Assembly: GCA_039028975.1 (NCBI GenBank)
Contig: JBCCHB010000011.1
Coordinates: 62,001-126,000, forward strand
Direction of reading: 5' to 3'
Source of the DNA: JAHBNG01 sp039028975
Lineage (GTDB): Bacteria > Chloroflexota > Anaerolineae > Caldilineales > Caldilineaceae
Length of the DNA: 64,000 bases
In this document: in pieces, positions 17,496 to 26,243 of the stretch
Layout: each line of letters opens with the position of its first letter
Position numbering within the stretch: position 1 is the stretch's first letter
The notes under the pieces: model-generated
What the model saw: the letters and a program-made list of their open reading frames with translations, nothing else
What the model was told of the DNA's origin: nothing
The model's database searches: none
Program-made: the position numbers and the translations under genes

Positions 17496-18554
17496 ATGAC
17501 AGCCACAGCAACCTATTCATCGCAACCCCGTGATAACGAACGCAGCCCTGCCCGACTTAGCTGGGTCGGGTTCGTGGGTATTGTGTTGTTGGTTGGGCTT
17601 GGCCTGATGGGCATCCTCTCACTCATGATTGGCGTCACCGAGATTGCGCCCCGAGAGGTGCTCACTATCGTCTTTACCGACGGTGGCGAACGAGTGCCGC
17701 GTATTGTGATCTGGGATGTACGACTGCCCCGCTTTCTTCTGGGTGCGCTGGCCGGTGCCACCATGGCCGTCGCTGGCACCATGATGCAGGACTCGCTCAA
17801 AAATGAGCTGGCCGAACCAGGATTGCTGGGCGTCTCCACTGGCGCATCGTTAGTGGTGGCAGCCATCGTGATCTTTAACATTGGCATCCCCTTTGGCACC
17901 ATGCCCCTCTTTGCCATGGCTGGAGGACTGGGGGCTGGGGTGGTGATTCTTATTACCACGCGCCTGACCCGCGACCCTGTACGCATGATTCTGATCGGTG
18001 CTGCGCTGGGCGCGCTCTTCGGCGCACTGATCACAACTATTATCGTGCTTGGGAATCCTGATGAGCTGCGTGCGCTCTACAGCTTTTTGGTCGGCAGCCT
18101 CATCGGGCGGGATTGGGAAGATGTGCGCACTGCCCTGCCGCTGATTGTGTTGGCCTTGCCGATTGCCCTGCTCTTTGGTCGCCCACTCAACCTCTTGCAG
18201 CTAGGCGACGACATGGCCGAGGGGTTGGGGCTGCCCGTCTTTCGCACGCGGGCCATTATCTTTACGATTGCCATTGCGCTAGACGCCTCGATCGTTGCCG
18301 TCTGTGGTCCCATCGGTTTTGTCTCGCTGGTGGCTCCGCATATGGTGCGTGGGCTGTTACGAACCAGCGATGCCCGCCAGGTGTTGCCCATCAGCGCGCT
18401 ATTTGGTGCAGTCCTGCTCACCGGTTCGGACCTGCTGGCGCGTGAACTCTTTAGCCCTGCCGAACTGCCCGTGGGCTTGATAACGGTAGTGATTGGCTCG
18501 CCAATTGCGCTCTTTCTCTTAAGACGGTTGATCGGGGAGAGGAAAAGCGGGTGA
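17496..18554 (+). CDS. FecCD/BtuC-type ABC transporter permease
   Basis: This 352-residue, multi-helix protein carries the family landmarks: LPRFLLGALAGATMAVAG, the EPGLLGVSTGA loop, GDDMAEGLGLPVFRTRA (coupling region) and GPIGFVSLVAPHMVRGLL. It should form half of a type II importer channel for ferric siderophores, heme or B12. The usual QGxTRNPLAEPG motif is altered to QDSLKNELAEPG, shared with the permease at 31898, so these two form one subfamily. It pairs with the permease at 18869 and probably with the ATPase at 20107. Confidence 0.92.
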   Translation: MTATATYSSQPRDNERSPARLSWVGFVGIVLLVGLGLMGILSLMIGVTEIAPREVLTIVFTDGGERVPRIVIWDVRLPRFLLGALAGATMAVAGTMMQDSLKNELAEPGLLGVSTGASLVVAAIVIFNIGIPFGTMPLFAMAGGLGAGVVILITTRLTRDPVRMILIGAALGALFGALITTIIVLGNPDELRALYSFLVGSLIGRDWEDVRTALPLIVLALPIALLFGRPLNLLQLGDDMAEGLGLPVFRTRAIIFTIAIALDASIVAVCGPIGFVSLVAPHMVRGLLRTSDARQVLPISALFGAVLLTGSDLLARELFSPAELPVGLITVVIGSPIALFLLRRLIGERKSG

Positions 18555-18709
18555 GCGACTGAGCGAAAAGCGGAAGGCGTTAGAACGGAATAGTGCCAGA
18601 ACAGAATAGCGATGAAAACGGAACACAATCAAGCCAAAACCACAGGGTGATGAAACGCTCAATCGTTCCAACGCTCATCCGTTTGTTGTACGGCGATTCC
18701 CCCATCGGT

Positions 18710-18781
18710 GCAGACACGATACTAGTCATGGACAAGGGTGAGATTATCGAGCCGGGCAGACATCATGAACTGATGGCGAGG
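18710..18781 (+). pseudogene. Remnant of an ABC-exporter ATPase domain
   Basis: The frame translates to ADTILVMDKGEIIEPGRHHE plus LMAR, which matches the stretch after the H-loop in exporter-type ATPases (ADRILVLDKGRIVEQGRHEELLA). No Walker A, signature or Walker B sequence is present nearby. The surrounding 88-codon frame (18593-18859) otherwise looks like noise plus a family A repeat. I read it as a decayed fragment lying between two permease genes. Confidence 0.6.
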
Positions 18782-18868
18782 AGTTTGTTCCTGTTATCAG
18801 GCAGCTATGTGATGACGAGGGACTTCACTTATTTTTTGGTGAAGGCGTTAAAGATTTAGTGTTTGAGT

Positions 18869-20005
18869 ATGCAAATTAAAACCAATCGCACACTGGAGGC
18901 ATTTTGGGAAAGCCCATCTATGATCGACCAACGTCCCTTTGCGGTACGCCATTTCCAATTTTTGCTGGCACTTGGTGGACTCACCATGTTGCTACTCATT
19001 GTCCTCCACATCGCCGTAGGCACGCTCGACTTTAGCCCGCGGCAGATTGTGCTAGCGCTTATCAACCAGGCGGACGAGGTGCTCCATCGGCAGGTAGTCT
19101 GGGGACTTCGGCTGCCGCGGTCGCTTGTCGCTCTCTTTGCGGGTGGTATGTTGGGCCTCTCCGGCGTGATTTTGCAGACCATTACCCGCAATCCACTGGC
19201 TGAACCAGGATTGATGGGCGTTTCCAGCGGCGCAGTGCTGGCCATCGTACTCTTTATCGTCTTTGACGCTGGTGGCGTTATTTGGGAATCAACCGATTCG
19301 GGGTTGACGCTGCCAGCAGTTGGCATGATTGGTGGGCTGGCCTCTGGGCTGCTGGTCTATGCACTCAGCTACCAGCGTGGACAGGTTGGCGGTAGCGATC
19401 CCATGCGGCTGGTGCTGGTCGGCGTATTGGTGGCAGGCATCAACAGCGCGCTTACCTCAATTGTGCTGCTGGGCGCGCAAGATGACGAGTTGCAGCGCAT
19501 CATACGCTGGACCATCGGCTCCACCAACGGGCGGGTCTGGGCGCACTGGGAGACGATCTGGCCGATTGCGCTGATCGGTGTGCCGCTGGGCATTCTCAGC
19601 ATCGGCTGGGCCAACGCTCTTCAGCTTGGGGATGGTGTGGCCCGAGGGTTGGGGCTGCGGGTCGAACGGGTGCGCTTTCTGCTCCTAGCCGTTGGGGCCC
19701 TGCTCACGGCTGGCGCGGTCTCGGTTGTCGGGGCTATCGGGTTTATTGGGCTAATTGGCCCCCACGCCGCGCGGCTAATTGTGGGTGGTGACGTGCGGCG
19801 ACTCTTTCCGCTGAGCGTAGTCTTTACGGCCATTCTACTGATTGTGTCAGACATCGGGGCACGGACGCTGACGATTGGCTGGATCGGCTGGATGACGGGA
19901 CTGGATATTCCCTCTACGGCGGGATTGCCGGTCGGCGCAGTGACGGCACTGTTAGGCGCGCCCTTCTTCTTGATTCTGCTGCTGCGCGGGCGGTTAGCAC
20001 TGTAG
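18869..20005 (+). CDS. FecCD/BtuC-type ABC transporter permease
   Basis: ATG at 18869 is chosen over a TTG two codons earlier; the ribosome site is weak. The protein shows LPRSLVALFAGGMLGLSG, QTITRNPLAEPGLMGVSSGA, GDGVARGLGLRVERVR and GAIGFIGLIGPHAARLIVGGD, all standard in this family. About ten transmembrane helices are expected. An Ile/Trp-rich insert (ARTLTIGWIGWMTGLDIPSTAG) near the C-terminus lengthens the last loop. It should heterodimerise with the permease at 17496. The ATPase gene follows after a heptamer-repeat spacer of about 100 bp. Confidence 0.92.
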   Translation: MQIKTNRTLEAFWESPSMIDQRPFAVRHFQFLLALGGLTMLLLIVLHIAVGTLDFSPRQIVLALINQADEVLHRQVVWGLRLPRSLVALFAGGMLGLSGVILQTITRNPLAEPGLMGVSSGAVLAIVLFIVFDAGGVIWESTDSGLTLPAVGMIGGLASGLLVYALSYQRGQVGGSDPMRLVLVGVLVAGINSALTSIVLLGAQDDELQRIIRWTIGSTNGRVWAHWETIWPIALIGVPLGILSIGWANALQLGDGVARGLGLRVERVRFLLLAVGALLTAGAVSVVGAIGFIGLIGPHAARLIVGGDVRRLFPLSVVFTAILLIVSDIGARTLTIGWIGWMTGLDIPSTAGLPVGAVTALLGAPFFLILLLRGRLAL

Positions 20006-20010
20006 ATATG

Positions 20011-20106
20011 TCACTGGTCCTTGGTCCTTAGTCACTGGTTCTAGGTCACTGGTCCTTCGCGCAAAGCTAGAATCCAGCGACGCCACAAACAAATGACAAA
20101 CAACAA
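20011..20106. repeat. Heptamer arrays in opposite orientations before an ATPase gene
   Basis: Reverse-type units (CACTGGTCCTTGGTCC, TAGTCAC, TGGTTCT) occupy 20011-20057. Forward-type units (ACAAACA, AATGACA, AACAACA, AATGACA) occupy 20084-20112. The two ATGs at 20093 and 20107 are exactly 14 bp apart, and the second is the start codon of the ATPase gene. Confidence 0.7.
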
Positions 20107-20916
20107 ATGACAAATTACAACGGAACGGTCGAAAGCATGTTACGCGCAGACAACGTCTCCGTCGGCTACCCCGACCACAAGGTGATCGAGGCCCTCTCGC
20201 TAGCGGTGGAGACAGGCAAGATCACAGCGCTGGTTGGCCCCAACGGGTCGGGGAAATCGACCCTGCTTAAGGCCATGGCGCGGCTGCTGCCAGTGGAAGC
20301 GGGCGCGGTCTATCTGGACGGAAAATCGATCACCAAGATGCCCAGTGCACAGGTGGCCCGGGAGCTGGCTATCCTGCCCCAGGGGCCGAGCGCGCCCCGC
20401 GGCCTGACGGTGGCTGAGCTGGTCGAGCAGGGGCGTTTTCCCCATGTCGGCGCGCTGCGCATGTTGCGCACCCAGGATCACGAGGCCATCCATCAGGCGT
20501 TGGATCTGACCAACATGACCGACTTTGCCCACCGCTCACTGGATGCACTCTCTGGCGGTGAACGACAGCGGGCCTGGATCGCGCTGACGTTGGCTCAAAA
20601 TACGCCCATGCTGTTACTGGACGAGCCGACCACCTTTCTGGATATCGGCCATCAGCTAGAGGTGCTGGATCTGGTGCGCAATCTCAACGAAGATCGAAAC
20701 ATGACCATCGTGTTGGTGCTCCATGATCTCAACCAGGCTGCCCGCTACAGCCAGCGCATGGTTGTTCTACAACAGGGGGCAATCGTTGCCGACGGTTCCC
20801 CGGTTGATGTGCTGACAGCCGATCTGCTAGGCGATGTCTTTAACGTTCAGGCCAACATCATCACCGATCCAGCCAGCGGTACGCCGGTCTGCTTGCCGTA
20901 TGCAACGGTTAATTAA
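20107..20916 (+). CDS. FecE/FepC-type ABC transporter ATPase
   Basis: The 269-residue ATPase has Walker A GPNGSGKST (44-52), Q-loop AILPQG, signature LSGGERQR, Walker B MLLLDEPT and an H-loop VLHDLNQAARY, in the order and spacing of siderophore/B12 importer ATPases. It energises a BtuC-type permease pair, most likely the products of 17496 and 18869. It is the only complete ATPase of this class in the window although three FecCD pairs are present, so it may serve more than one. The first ten residues (MTNYNGTVES) are partly repeat-derived; a start at residue 11 (20137) is possible. Confidence 0.93.
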   Translation: MTNYNGTVESMLRADNVSVGYPDHKVIEALSLAVETGKITALVGPNGSGKSTLLKAMARLLPVEAGAVYLDGKSITKMPSAQVARELAILPQGPSAPRGLTVAELVEQGRFPHVGALRMLRTQDHEAIHQALDLTNMTDFAHRSLDALSGGERQRAWIALTLAQNTPMLLLDEPTTFLDIGHQLEVLDLVRNLNEDRNMTIVLVLHDLNQAARYSQRMVVLQQGAIVADGSPVDVLTADLLGDVFNVQANIITDPASGTPVCLPYATVN

Positions 20917-21065
20917 GCATTAACGTGGAAAAGCGTTCCAACGCTCTAGCGCTATTTCAGGTAACTCTGAAAAACGATTTTCAAGAATTAACATTCGATA
21001 TTTCGACGCCATCTTCTCCCCTTCTTGGCGAGAAGAGAAGAGTGGAGCTAAGTCAAAGGGGACAC

Positions 21066-21143
21066 AATGCCTATGACGCCCGAAAAGCCAAAGAAATGGG
21101 GGCATCGGGTATGATTTGGTCAAATCATGGCGGTCGGCTGTAG
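21066..21143 (+). pseudogene. Fragment of an FMN-dependent alpha-hydroxyacid dehydrogenase
   Basis: The frame reads AYDARKAKEMGASGMIWSNHGGRL and then stops. This matches the DAxxAxxxGADGIIVSNHGGRQLD segment of lactate/glycolate oxidase-type enzymes, including the SNHGGR substrate- and FMN-binding motif. The rest of a roughly 350-residue enzyme is absent; upstream sequence in the frame is unrelated. It is a gene remnant in the spacer ahead of the aldehyde dehydrogenase. Confidence 0.7.
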
Positions 21144-21205
21144 GAGCGAGTACCATTAACGCTGCATATAGTAGCGAAAGATAAGTTATAACTTAAGGAG
21201 AAAGC

Positions 21206-22789
21206 ATGTCTCTTGAACCTATTTTGATCGATGGCGATTGGCGACCGTCAACAAACCCAACGGACTCATTTGTCGCGATCAACCCAACTACTAAAGAAGA
21301 AATCCCCAACGAATATCCAGTCTCGGGACTCGACGATGTTGAAGATGCCATGACCGCCGCGCAACAAGCAGTCAACGAGCTACGATCCCTACCTCGTGAA
21401 AAAATTGCCGAATTCTTAGAGAAATTTGCCGACAATATCGAATCCTGTGCTACCGAACTTGTTGATTGGGCCTATGCCGAGAGCGCACTACCGAAAGAAC
21501 CGCGTCTCGGTTCGATAGAACTGCCGCGGACTACCAACCAATTGCGCCAAGGTGCGGCTGCCGCTCGCGATTGCTCTTGGTCTTTGGCGACTATCGACAC
21601 GAAGACCAACATTCGTTCTATGTATCGACCTCTAGGCGGGCCAATAGCTGTCTTTGGTCCAAACAACTTCCCGTTTGCCTTCAATTCAAGTGCTGGTGGC
21701 GACTTTGTGGCAGCCATTGCGGCAGGGAACCCGGTTATTGCCAAAGCGAATACAGGTCACCCGATGACAACCAAATTATTGACCGAACTGGCCTTCGATG
21801 CTCTTCAGCAGTCGGAGCTGCCCAAGGCTACCGTCCAGATGATCTACCGCTTAAATCCTGATGATGGTTTGAAATTGGTCTCGCACCCCCGCTTGGGGGC
21901 AACTGGCTTTACAGGAAGTAAATATGCCGGCCTGCAACTTAAGGCCGCGGCCGATAAAGCCGGGAAACCCATCTACCTGGAGATGTCTAGCGTCAATCCA
22001 ATTTTTGTACTGCCAGGCGCCCTAAGCGAACGTAGCGAGGAAATCGCCGATGAATTCTTTACCTCCTGCACTATGGGTGTTGGCCAGTTTTGTACCAATC
22101 CGGGGATGTTGGTGCTGGTTGATGGCCCAAAGAGCGAGCAATTTCTAGACCAGTGTCGCCAACGCTTCTCTGCAGGATCTAATGGGGTTCTACTTGGCAG
22201 AAGTGCTCCTGATTCTATTAGCGAATCGATTGAGACATTAACGGCAGCCGGGGCAGAAATTGTCACCGGTGGCTTGGCTGCGGATGCCCCAGGCTATAGC
22301 TTTGATAATACCTTGCTGCGGGTGACGGGCAACGATTTCATCAACAACCCCGAAGCACTCCAAACCGAAGCATTTGGCCCTGTATCGCTGTTTGTCTTTG
22401 CCAAGGACAATGCTCAATTAGCCACGGTAATTGATAGCCTGGAGGGCAACCTGACTGGGTGTATTTACAGCGATTCTGAGGGGTCAGACGATGCGCTTTA
22501 CGATCAAGTTGCTCCCCTTCTACGTGATAGGGTTGGTCGCTTGCTGAATGACAAGATGCCAACCGGTGTGGCTGTTAGCCCAGCCATGAATCACGGGGGA
22601 CCTTATCCGGCAACGGGGCATCCGGGCTTTACTGCGGTTGGCATTCCGGCATCTTTGCTGCGCTTTGGTGCGCTTCATTCCTACGATAACGTGCGACCTC
22701 ATCGGTTACCGGTAGAACTGCAAGACAAAAACCCTGCCGGCCACATGTGGCGATTGATTGATGGCATGTGGACGCAAGCTGACATATAG
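21206..22789 (+). CDS. NAD(P)-dependent aldehyde dehydrogenase, 2,5-dioxopentanoate dehydrogenase-like
   Basis: AAGGAG lies 7-8 nt before the ATG. The 527-residue protein has the ALDH fold: FGPNNFPFAFNSSAGGDFVAA (cofactor region), GSKYAGLQLKAAADKAGKP, general-base Glu in LEMSSVNP and nucleophile Cys in GVGQFCTNPGM. The spaced pattern GxxNFPxAFxxxGGD and the QFCTNPG motif are those of alpha-ketoglutaric semialdehyde (2,5-dioxovalerate) dehydrogenases, which make 2-oxoglutarate at the end of sugar-acid or hydroxyproline breakdown. Substrate assignment is by resemblance only. It stands alone, with no other sugar-acid genes in the window. Confidence 0.85.
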   Translation: MSLEPILIDGDWRPSTNPTDSFVAINPTTKEEIPNEYPVSGLDDVEDAMTAAQQAVNELRSLPREKIAEFLEKFADNIESCATELVDWAYAESALPKEPRLGSIELPRTTNQLRQGAAAARDCSWSLATIDTKTNIRSMYRPLGGPIAVFGPNNFPFAFNSSAGGDFVAAIAAGNPVIAKANTGHPMTTKLLTELAFDALQQSELPKATVQMIYRLNPDDGLKLVSHPRLGATGFTGSKYAGLQLKAAADKAGKPIYLEMSSVNPIFVLPGALSERSEEIADEFFTSCTMGVGQFCTNPGMLVLVDGPKSEQFLDQCRQRFSAGSNGVLLGRSAPDSISESIETLTAAGAEIVTGGLAADAPGYSFDNTLLRVTGNDFINNPEALQTEAFGPVSLFVFAKDNAQLATVIDSLEGNLTGCIYSDSEGSDDALYDQVAPLLRDRVGRLLNDKMPTGVAVSPAMNHGGPYPATGHPGFTAVGIPASLLRFGALHSYDNVRPHRLPVELQDKNPAGHMWRLIDGMWTQADI

Positions 22790-22930
22790 ATCCCCGCTGT
22801 ACTATAGTGAAATCAAATTGAGAGCTGTAGTTTTTAGATGTCGTAGGTGCCGATCCATTCTACGGATTACTGATAAAAGCCTGTTGAACTAAATACCTAT
22901 TCCCGAAACCTTATATACAGGAGAAAACCA

Positions 22931-24037
22931 ATGAAACGAACAACCTATATTCTTATGACTCTATTCATGCTGGGGCTGCTGACAGCTTGCGTCCCGGTTG
23001 AAAGCCTGCCTGCTTCTGAAACTGCATCCGACGCTTCCAGCGAAGAAGCTGCAACTGAAGGTGCAGCTGCAGCGGCTGAAGAATGTGGTGAGGGTCTGCG
23101 CCTCTTCGATCATCCACGGTTGATCTCTGAACCGGTCTGTATCCCCGAAAATGCACAGAACGTTCTGCCTCTAGATCTGAACAGCATGGAATTTATGCTC
23201 ATAACAGGCATGGACTTCGCCGCGTCCTCTCAAATTGCTCAGTTCTTTATCAGCAATACCCACCCAGAGTGGCTAGATGAGTTGGTTACCCGCACCGAGG
23301 GGCTGCCCGATACGGGTGCATTTCCACCTAACATGGAAGCGGCGGCCTTAGCCCAACCCGATCTCATCGTCACCGAGGCTGGTTACTACGAAGACAATAT
23401 GTACGACCTGATGCGTGAGATAGCACCCACCATCGTCTATGAAGCGCAGGAAGAAGCCTACCAGGACTGGAAGCCCCAATTCCGCTTCTTTGGCGAGGCG
23501 TTGGGCATGGAGGCCGAAGCGAAGGCGTTGATCGCTGGCTATCAGGAGCGCATTGATGCCCTGGCAGAGACGCTTGGCGACTCGCTGGACGGTCAAACGG
23601 TTTCCGTCGTGCGCGCTCGCCCCGATGGCGAAATGGGCATGCGTCTGGCCGGTTCGTTCACCGGCGTGATTTTGGGCGATTTGGGCGTTGCCCAACCGGA
23701 ATCGCAGCAGCAAGCCTTCGATCCGGACACAGGCTTTATCCAGATTGATCTCAGCAGCGAACGCTGGGACCTGATCGATGGCGACTATCTCTTCGTCTAT
23801 GGCGTGCAGCCCACCGAAGCAGGGACCAACGAGGCCCAAGCCCTCATCGAATCGCTGGCTGACGACGCCATCTGGAACACGCTGGGTGCCGTGAAGACCA
23901 ACAATGCCCACGCCATGGACGCCCACTGGCATGGCTTCGGTCTACTCTCGGCCCACGAGGTCATTGATGACATGTTCCGCATCTTGGCAGGAACAGAGCC
24001 GACGGTGGAGAATCCGCTGCTGGCACCGGGGGAGTGA
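22931..24037 (+). CDS. Single-domain substrate-binding lipoprotein, Cys-bracketed type
   Basis: AGGAG precedes the ATG by 7-8 nt. The signal peptide ends GLLTAC. After a Ser/Glu/Ala-rich spacer, the domain opens with CGEGLRLFDHPRLISEPVC, placing it with 10527 and with the second halves of the two-domain proteins. AQPDLIVT and IAPTIVY are present. It has 368 residues and one domain. It is the isolated member following the aldehyde dehydrogenase and is followed by two tandem-repeat arrays. The ligand is unknown; iron chelate is inferred. Confidence 0.9.
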   Translation: MKRTTYILMTLFMLGLLTACVPVESLPASETASDASSEEAATEGAAAAAEECGEGLRLFDHPRLISEPVCIPENAQNVLPLDLNSMEFMLITGMDFAASSQIAQFFISNTHPEWLDELVTRTEGLPDTGAFPPNMEAAALAQPDLIVTEAGYYEDNMYDLMREIAPTIVYEAQEEAYQDWKPQFRFFGEALGMEAEAKALIAGYQERIDALAETLGDSLDGQTVSVVRARPDGEMGMRLAGSFTGVILGDLGVAQPESQQQAFDPDTGFIQIDLSSERWDLIDGDYLFVYGVQPTEAGTNEAQALIESLADDAIWNTLGAVKTNNAHAMDAHWHGFGLLSAHEVIDDMFRILAGTEPTVENPLLAPGE

Positions 24038-24057
24038 ACGGTGGACAGTGACCAGTA

Positions 24058-24117
24058 ATCGGTGGCCGGTAATCAGTGGCCGGTAATCAGTGGCCGGTAA
24101 TCGGTGGCCGATTACTG
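24058..24117. repeat. 14-bp tandem repeat (two heptamers)
   Basis: GGTGGCCGGTAATC-type units repeat about four times (24061-24112). The outer ends, CAGTAATCGG at about 24053 and CCGATTACTG at 24109-24118, are inverted repeats, so the array can fold back on itself. Confidence 0.75.
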
Positions 24118-24177
24118 TCAATTTTATTCAGGACGACTCAGACCGGATAGTTGGTAAGCAAGTGTTCGACAATCAGC

Positions 24178-24280
24178 GACCAAGGACCAGCGACCAAGGA
24201 GCAAGGACCAAGGACCAGCGACCAAGGAGCAAGGACCAAGGACCAGCGACCAAGGACCAGCGACCAAGGACTAAGGATAA
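24178..24280. repeat. Fourteen-unit heptamer array abutting a start codon
   Basis: Fourteen consecutive heptamers (GACCAAG, GACCAGC, GAGCAAG, GACTAAG variants) run from 24178 to 24275. They are followed by GATAA and then the ATG at 24281. A 28-bp higher-order period is visible. The last units provide an AAGGA just before the start codon. Confidence 0.85.
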
Positions 24281-24853
24281 ATGACTAACAACCAAATGAC
24301 CTATATCAAAGATGTTGCGACGCTGCGCGAGCTGTGCGGTGATCATCATCCGCATACGCCTTACAAGTTACAGGACCATCTCAATGAGCAGGCGCAGAAC
24401 TTTATCCAACGTTCGCCCTTTATGCTGCTCTCCACCATCGGCGAAGATGGCGAATCAACCATCTCGCCTAAAGGGGGCGTGCCGGGCTTTGTGGGGATTG
24501 GTGATGAACGCACCCTCTATCTGCCCGATCAGCGAGGCAACAACCTGATCTTCTCGCTGCAGAACATCCTGAACAATCCGCAGGTGGGCATGTTGTTTCT
24601 TGTCCCTGGCACGGGCGAGACGCTGCGCGTCCATGGACGGGCCGCGCTAACGGCCGATGAGGATCTTTGCAAACAGGTTCCCGTCGGCAAAAAGCCGGCG
24701 CGCTTGGTCACCATTATCGAGATGGACTCAGCCTACTTCCACTGCTCCCGTTCCCTACAGACCAGCGCCATCTGGGATCCAGAGAGCTGGGCGGAGAAGA
24801 TCGCTATCTCGTGGAAAGAAGAGATAGAACCCAACCTACCATCTGAGCAATAA
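24281..24853 (+). CDS. Pyridoxamine 5'-phosphate oxidase-family FMN-binding protein
   Basis: The protein (190 residues) has the split-barrel PPOX signature: RSPFMLLSTIGEDGESTISPKG, followed by LYLPDQRGNNLIFSLQNILNNP and VGMLFLVPGTGETLRVHGRA. This corresponds to the MSMEG_1061-like subgroup of FMN- or F420-binding proteins. The reaction is unknown; members reduce or bind diverse cofactors, and some relatives bind heme. The N-terminal residues MTNNQMT are encoded by continuation of the heptamer repeat, so ATG at 24296 (MTYIKDV) is an alternative start. It is followed after 60 bp by the sarcosine-oxidase-like gene. Confidence 0.85.
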   Translation: MTNNQMTYIKDVATLRELCGDHHPHTPYKLQDHLNEQAQNFIQRSPFMLLSTIGEDGESTISPKGGVPGFVGIGDERTLYLPDQRGNNLIFSLQNILNNPQVGMLFLVPGTGETLRVHGRAALTADEDLCKQVPVGKKPARLVTIIEMDSAYFHCSRSLQTSAIWDPESWAEKIAISWKEEIEPNLPSEQ

Positions 24854-24913
24854 AGCGTTGAAGCGGAAAAGCGTTTCAACGCTCCAATGCTCATCAAATG
24901 AATCGAGGCTTCT

Positions 24914-26056
24914 ATGTACGAATATGCAGTCATCGGAAAAGGCCTGATTGGCTCGGCGGCAGCCCGCTATTTGAGCCAGGAATCCGATTCAGTTGTCTTG
25001 ATTGGCCCGGACGAGCCGCAGGGCGACTGGTCAAAGCATGATGGCGTCTTTGCCAGCCACTATGATCAGGGACGCATCACGCGCTGTATGGATCGTTCTT
25101 TGGCTTGGGGGATATGGGGACTGCGCTCGATAGAGGCTTATCCCGAAATTGAAACTCAGAGCGGAATTCGCTTTCACCACGCCTGTGGCAGTGTCTGCGT
25201 TGGCTTCAATGCGGACCACGCAGACGGCTACATTCAAGGATACGAGCGCACTGCGCTGCACCTTGGCGTTGAGTATGACAAGTATACGAGTGAGGATTTC
25301 TGTGCACGCCATCCCGAATACTTCTTTGAGGACGGCCTAGCGGTAGTGCGAGAACGGGGTGGTGCAGGCTATATCAACCCGCGTTCGCTAGTTGAGGCGC
25401 AGGTCAAAATCACCCAAATGCAGGGTGCAGAAATTGTACGCGAAACGGTCATGGAGATCGACAGCAGCGGTCCGGGCGTTACGCTGACAACTGACGGTGG
25501 GCAGACGATTCGTGCGAAACAGGTTCTCGTTGCCGCCGGTGCATGGACCAACTATCTAACGGGGGCCGATCTTGATCTTATCCCAACGCCGCGCACGGTT
25601 ACGATGGCGCAAATTGATGCGGAAGAGGCTGAGCGGCTGCGCGATATGCCAGTCATCATGTGGTACGAGGGCATGAACGACCCCGACATTGAAGGCGTCT
25701 ACATCCTGCCGCCGATTGAGTACCCCGACGGCAATACCTATATCAAGCTCGGTGGCGGTTTGCATAAGATCAATTACCCGCAAAGTGACGCCGAACTCAG
25801 ACGCTGGTTTCACGGTGACGGCAGTCCCGTTGAGGCGAAGGCCCTTGAACTGGAGTTACGCCGCGTGATTCCCGGTCTGCGCACTATCTCTGTCCAGGCC
25901 AAAACGTGTGTAGTCACCCTTCGCGCCAAAGAGAACATGCCCCTTATCGAATCCATCGTACCCGGGAAAGTGATGATCGCAGCAGGCGGCTGTGGCGCAG
26001 CGGCCAAGTCCTCCAACGAAATCGGTCGGCTGGCGGCGATAGCTTTGAAGCGATAA
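24914..26056 (+). CDS. FAD-dependent amine oxidase, monomeric sarcosine oxidase-like
   Basis: The 380-residue protein begins MYEYAVIGKGLIGSAAARYLS, a Rossmann FAD motif (GxGxxG). It has HDGVFASHYDQGRITR, GSVCVGF and a C-terminal AAGGCGAAAKSSNEIG segment as in the sarcosine oxidase/N-methyltryptophan oxidase (MSOX/SolA) family. Cys332 in KTCVVT aligns with the Cys that binds FAD covalently in MSOX, so covalent flavin is predicted. It would oxidise an N-methyl or secondary amine, giving H2O2 and an aldehyde. A close paralogue of the same length lies at 58532. Substrate is unknown. Confidence 0.87.
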   Translation: MYEYAVIGKGLIGSAAARYLSQESDSVVLIGPDEPQGDWSKHDGVFASHYDQGRITRCMDRSLAWGIWGLRSIEAYPEIETQSGIRFHHACGSVCVGFNADHADGYIQGYERTALHLGVEYDKYTSEDFCARHPEYFFEDGLAVVRERGGAGYINPRSLVEAQVKITQMQGAEIVRETVMEIDSSGPGVTLTTDGGQTIRAKQVLVAAGAWTNYLTGADLDLIPTPRTVTMAQIDAEEAERLRDMPVIMWYEGMNDPDIEGVYILPPIEYPDGNTYIKLGGGLHKINYPQSDAELRRWFHGDGSPVEAKALELELRRVIPGLRTISVQAKTCVVTLRAKENMPLIESIVPGKVMIAAGGCGAAAKSSNEIGRLAAIALKR

Positions 26057-26243
26057 AGCGGAAAACGTTCCAATGTTCTAACGTTCAATCGTTCCAATGC
26101 TTGGACGCTTAGGTGCTGCTAAAAATCCGTATTTCGGTAGTTTTATACTGCGAAGATATATAGACTGGATTGATTGTCCCGCCCCCAAATCAAAGAGCAA
26201 ATGACCAATACCCCATTTTCGAATTATCGAAGGAGGAAAGTTG

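Noticed and set aside
18593..18859. Complete 88-codon gene
   Set aside because: Only 24 codons resemble any protein (ABC ATPase tail); the rest overlaps repeat sequence and has no ribosome site.
23348..23932. 194-codon minus-strand frame inside a binding-protein gene
   Set aside because: Low-complexity His/Gly-rich product antisense to a convincing lipoprotein gene; codon-bias shadow.
24058..24280. CRISPR-like array
   Set aside because: Units are 7 or 14 bp and directly abut without unique spacers; no cas genes are present.
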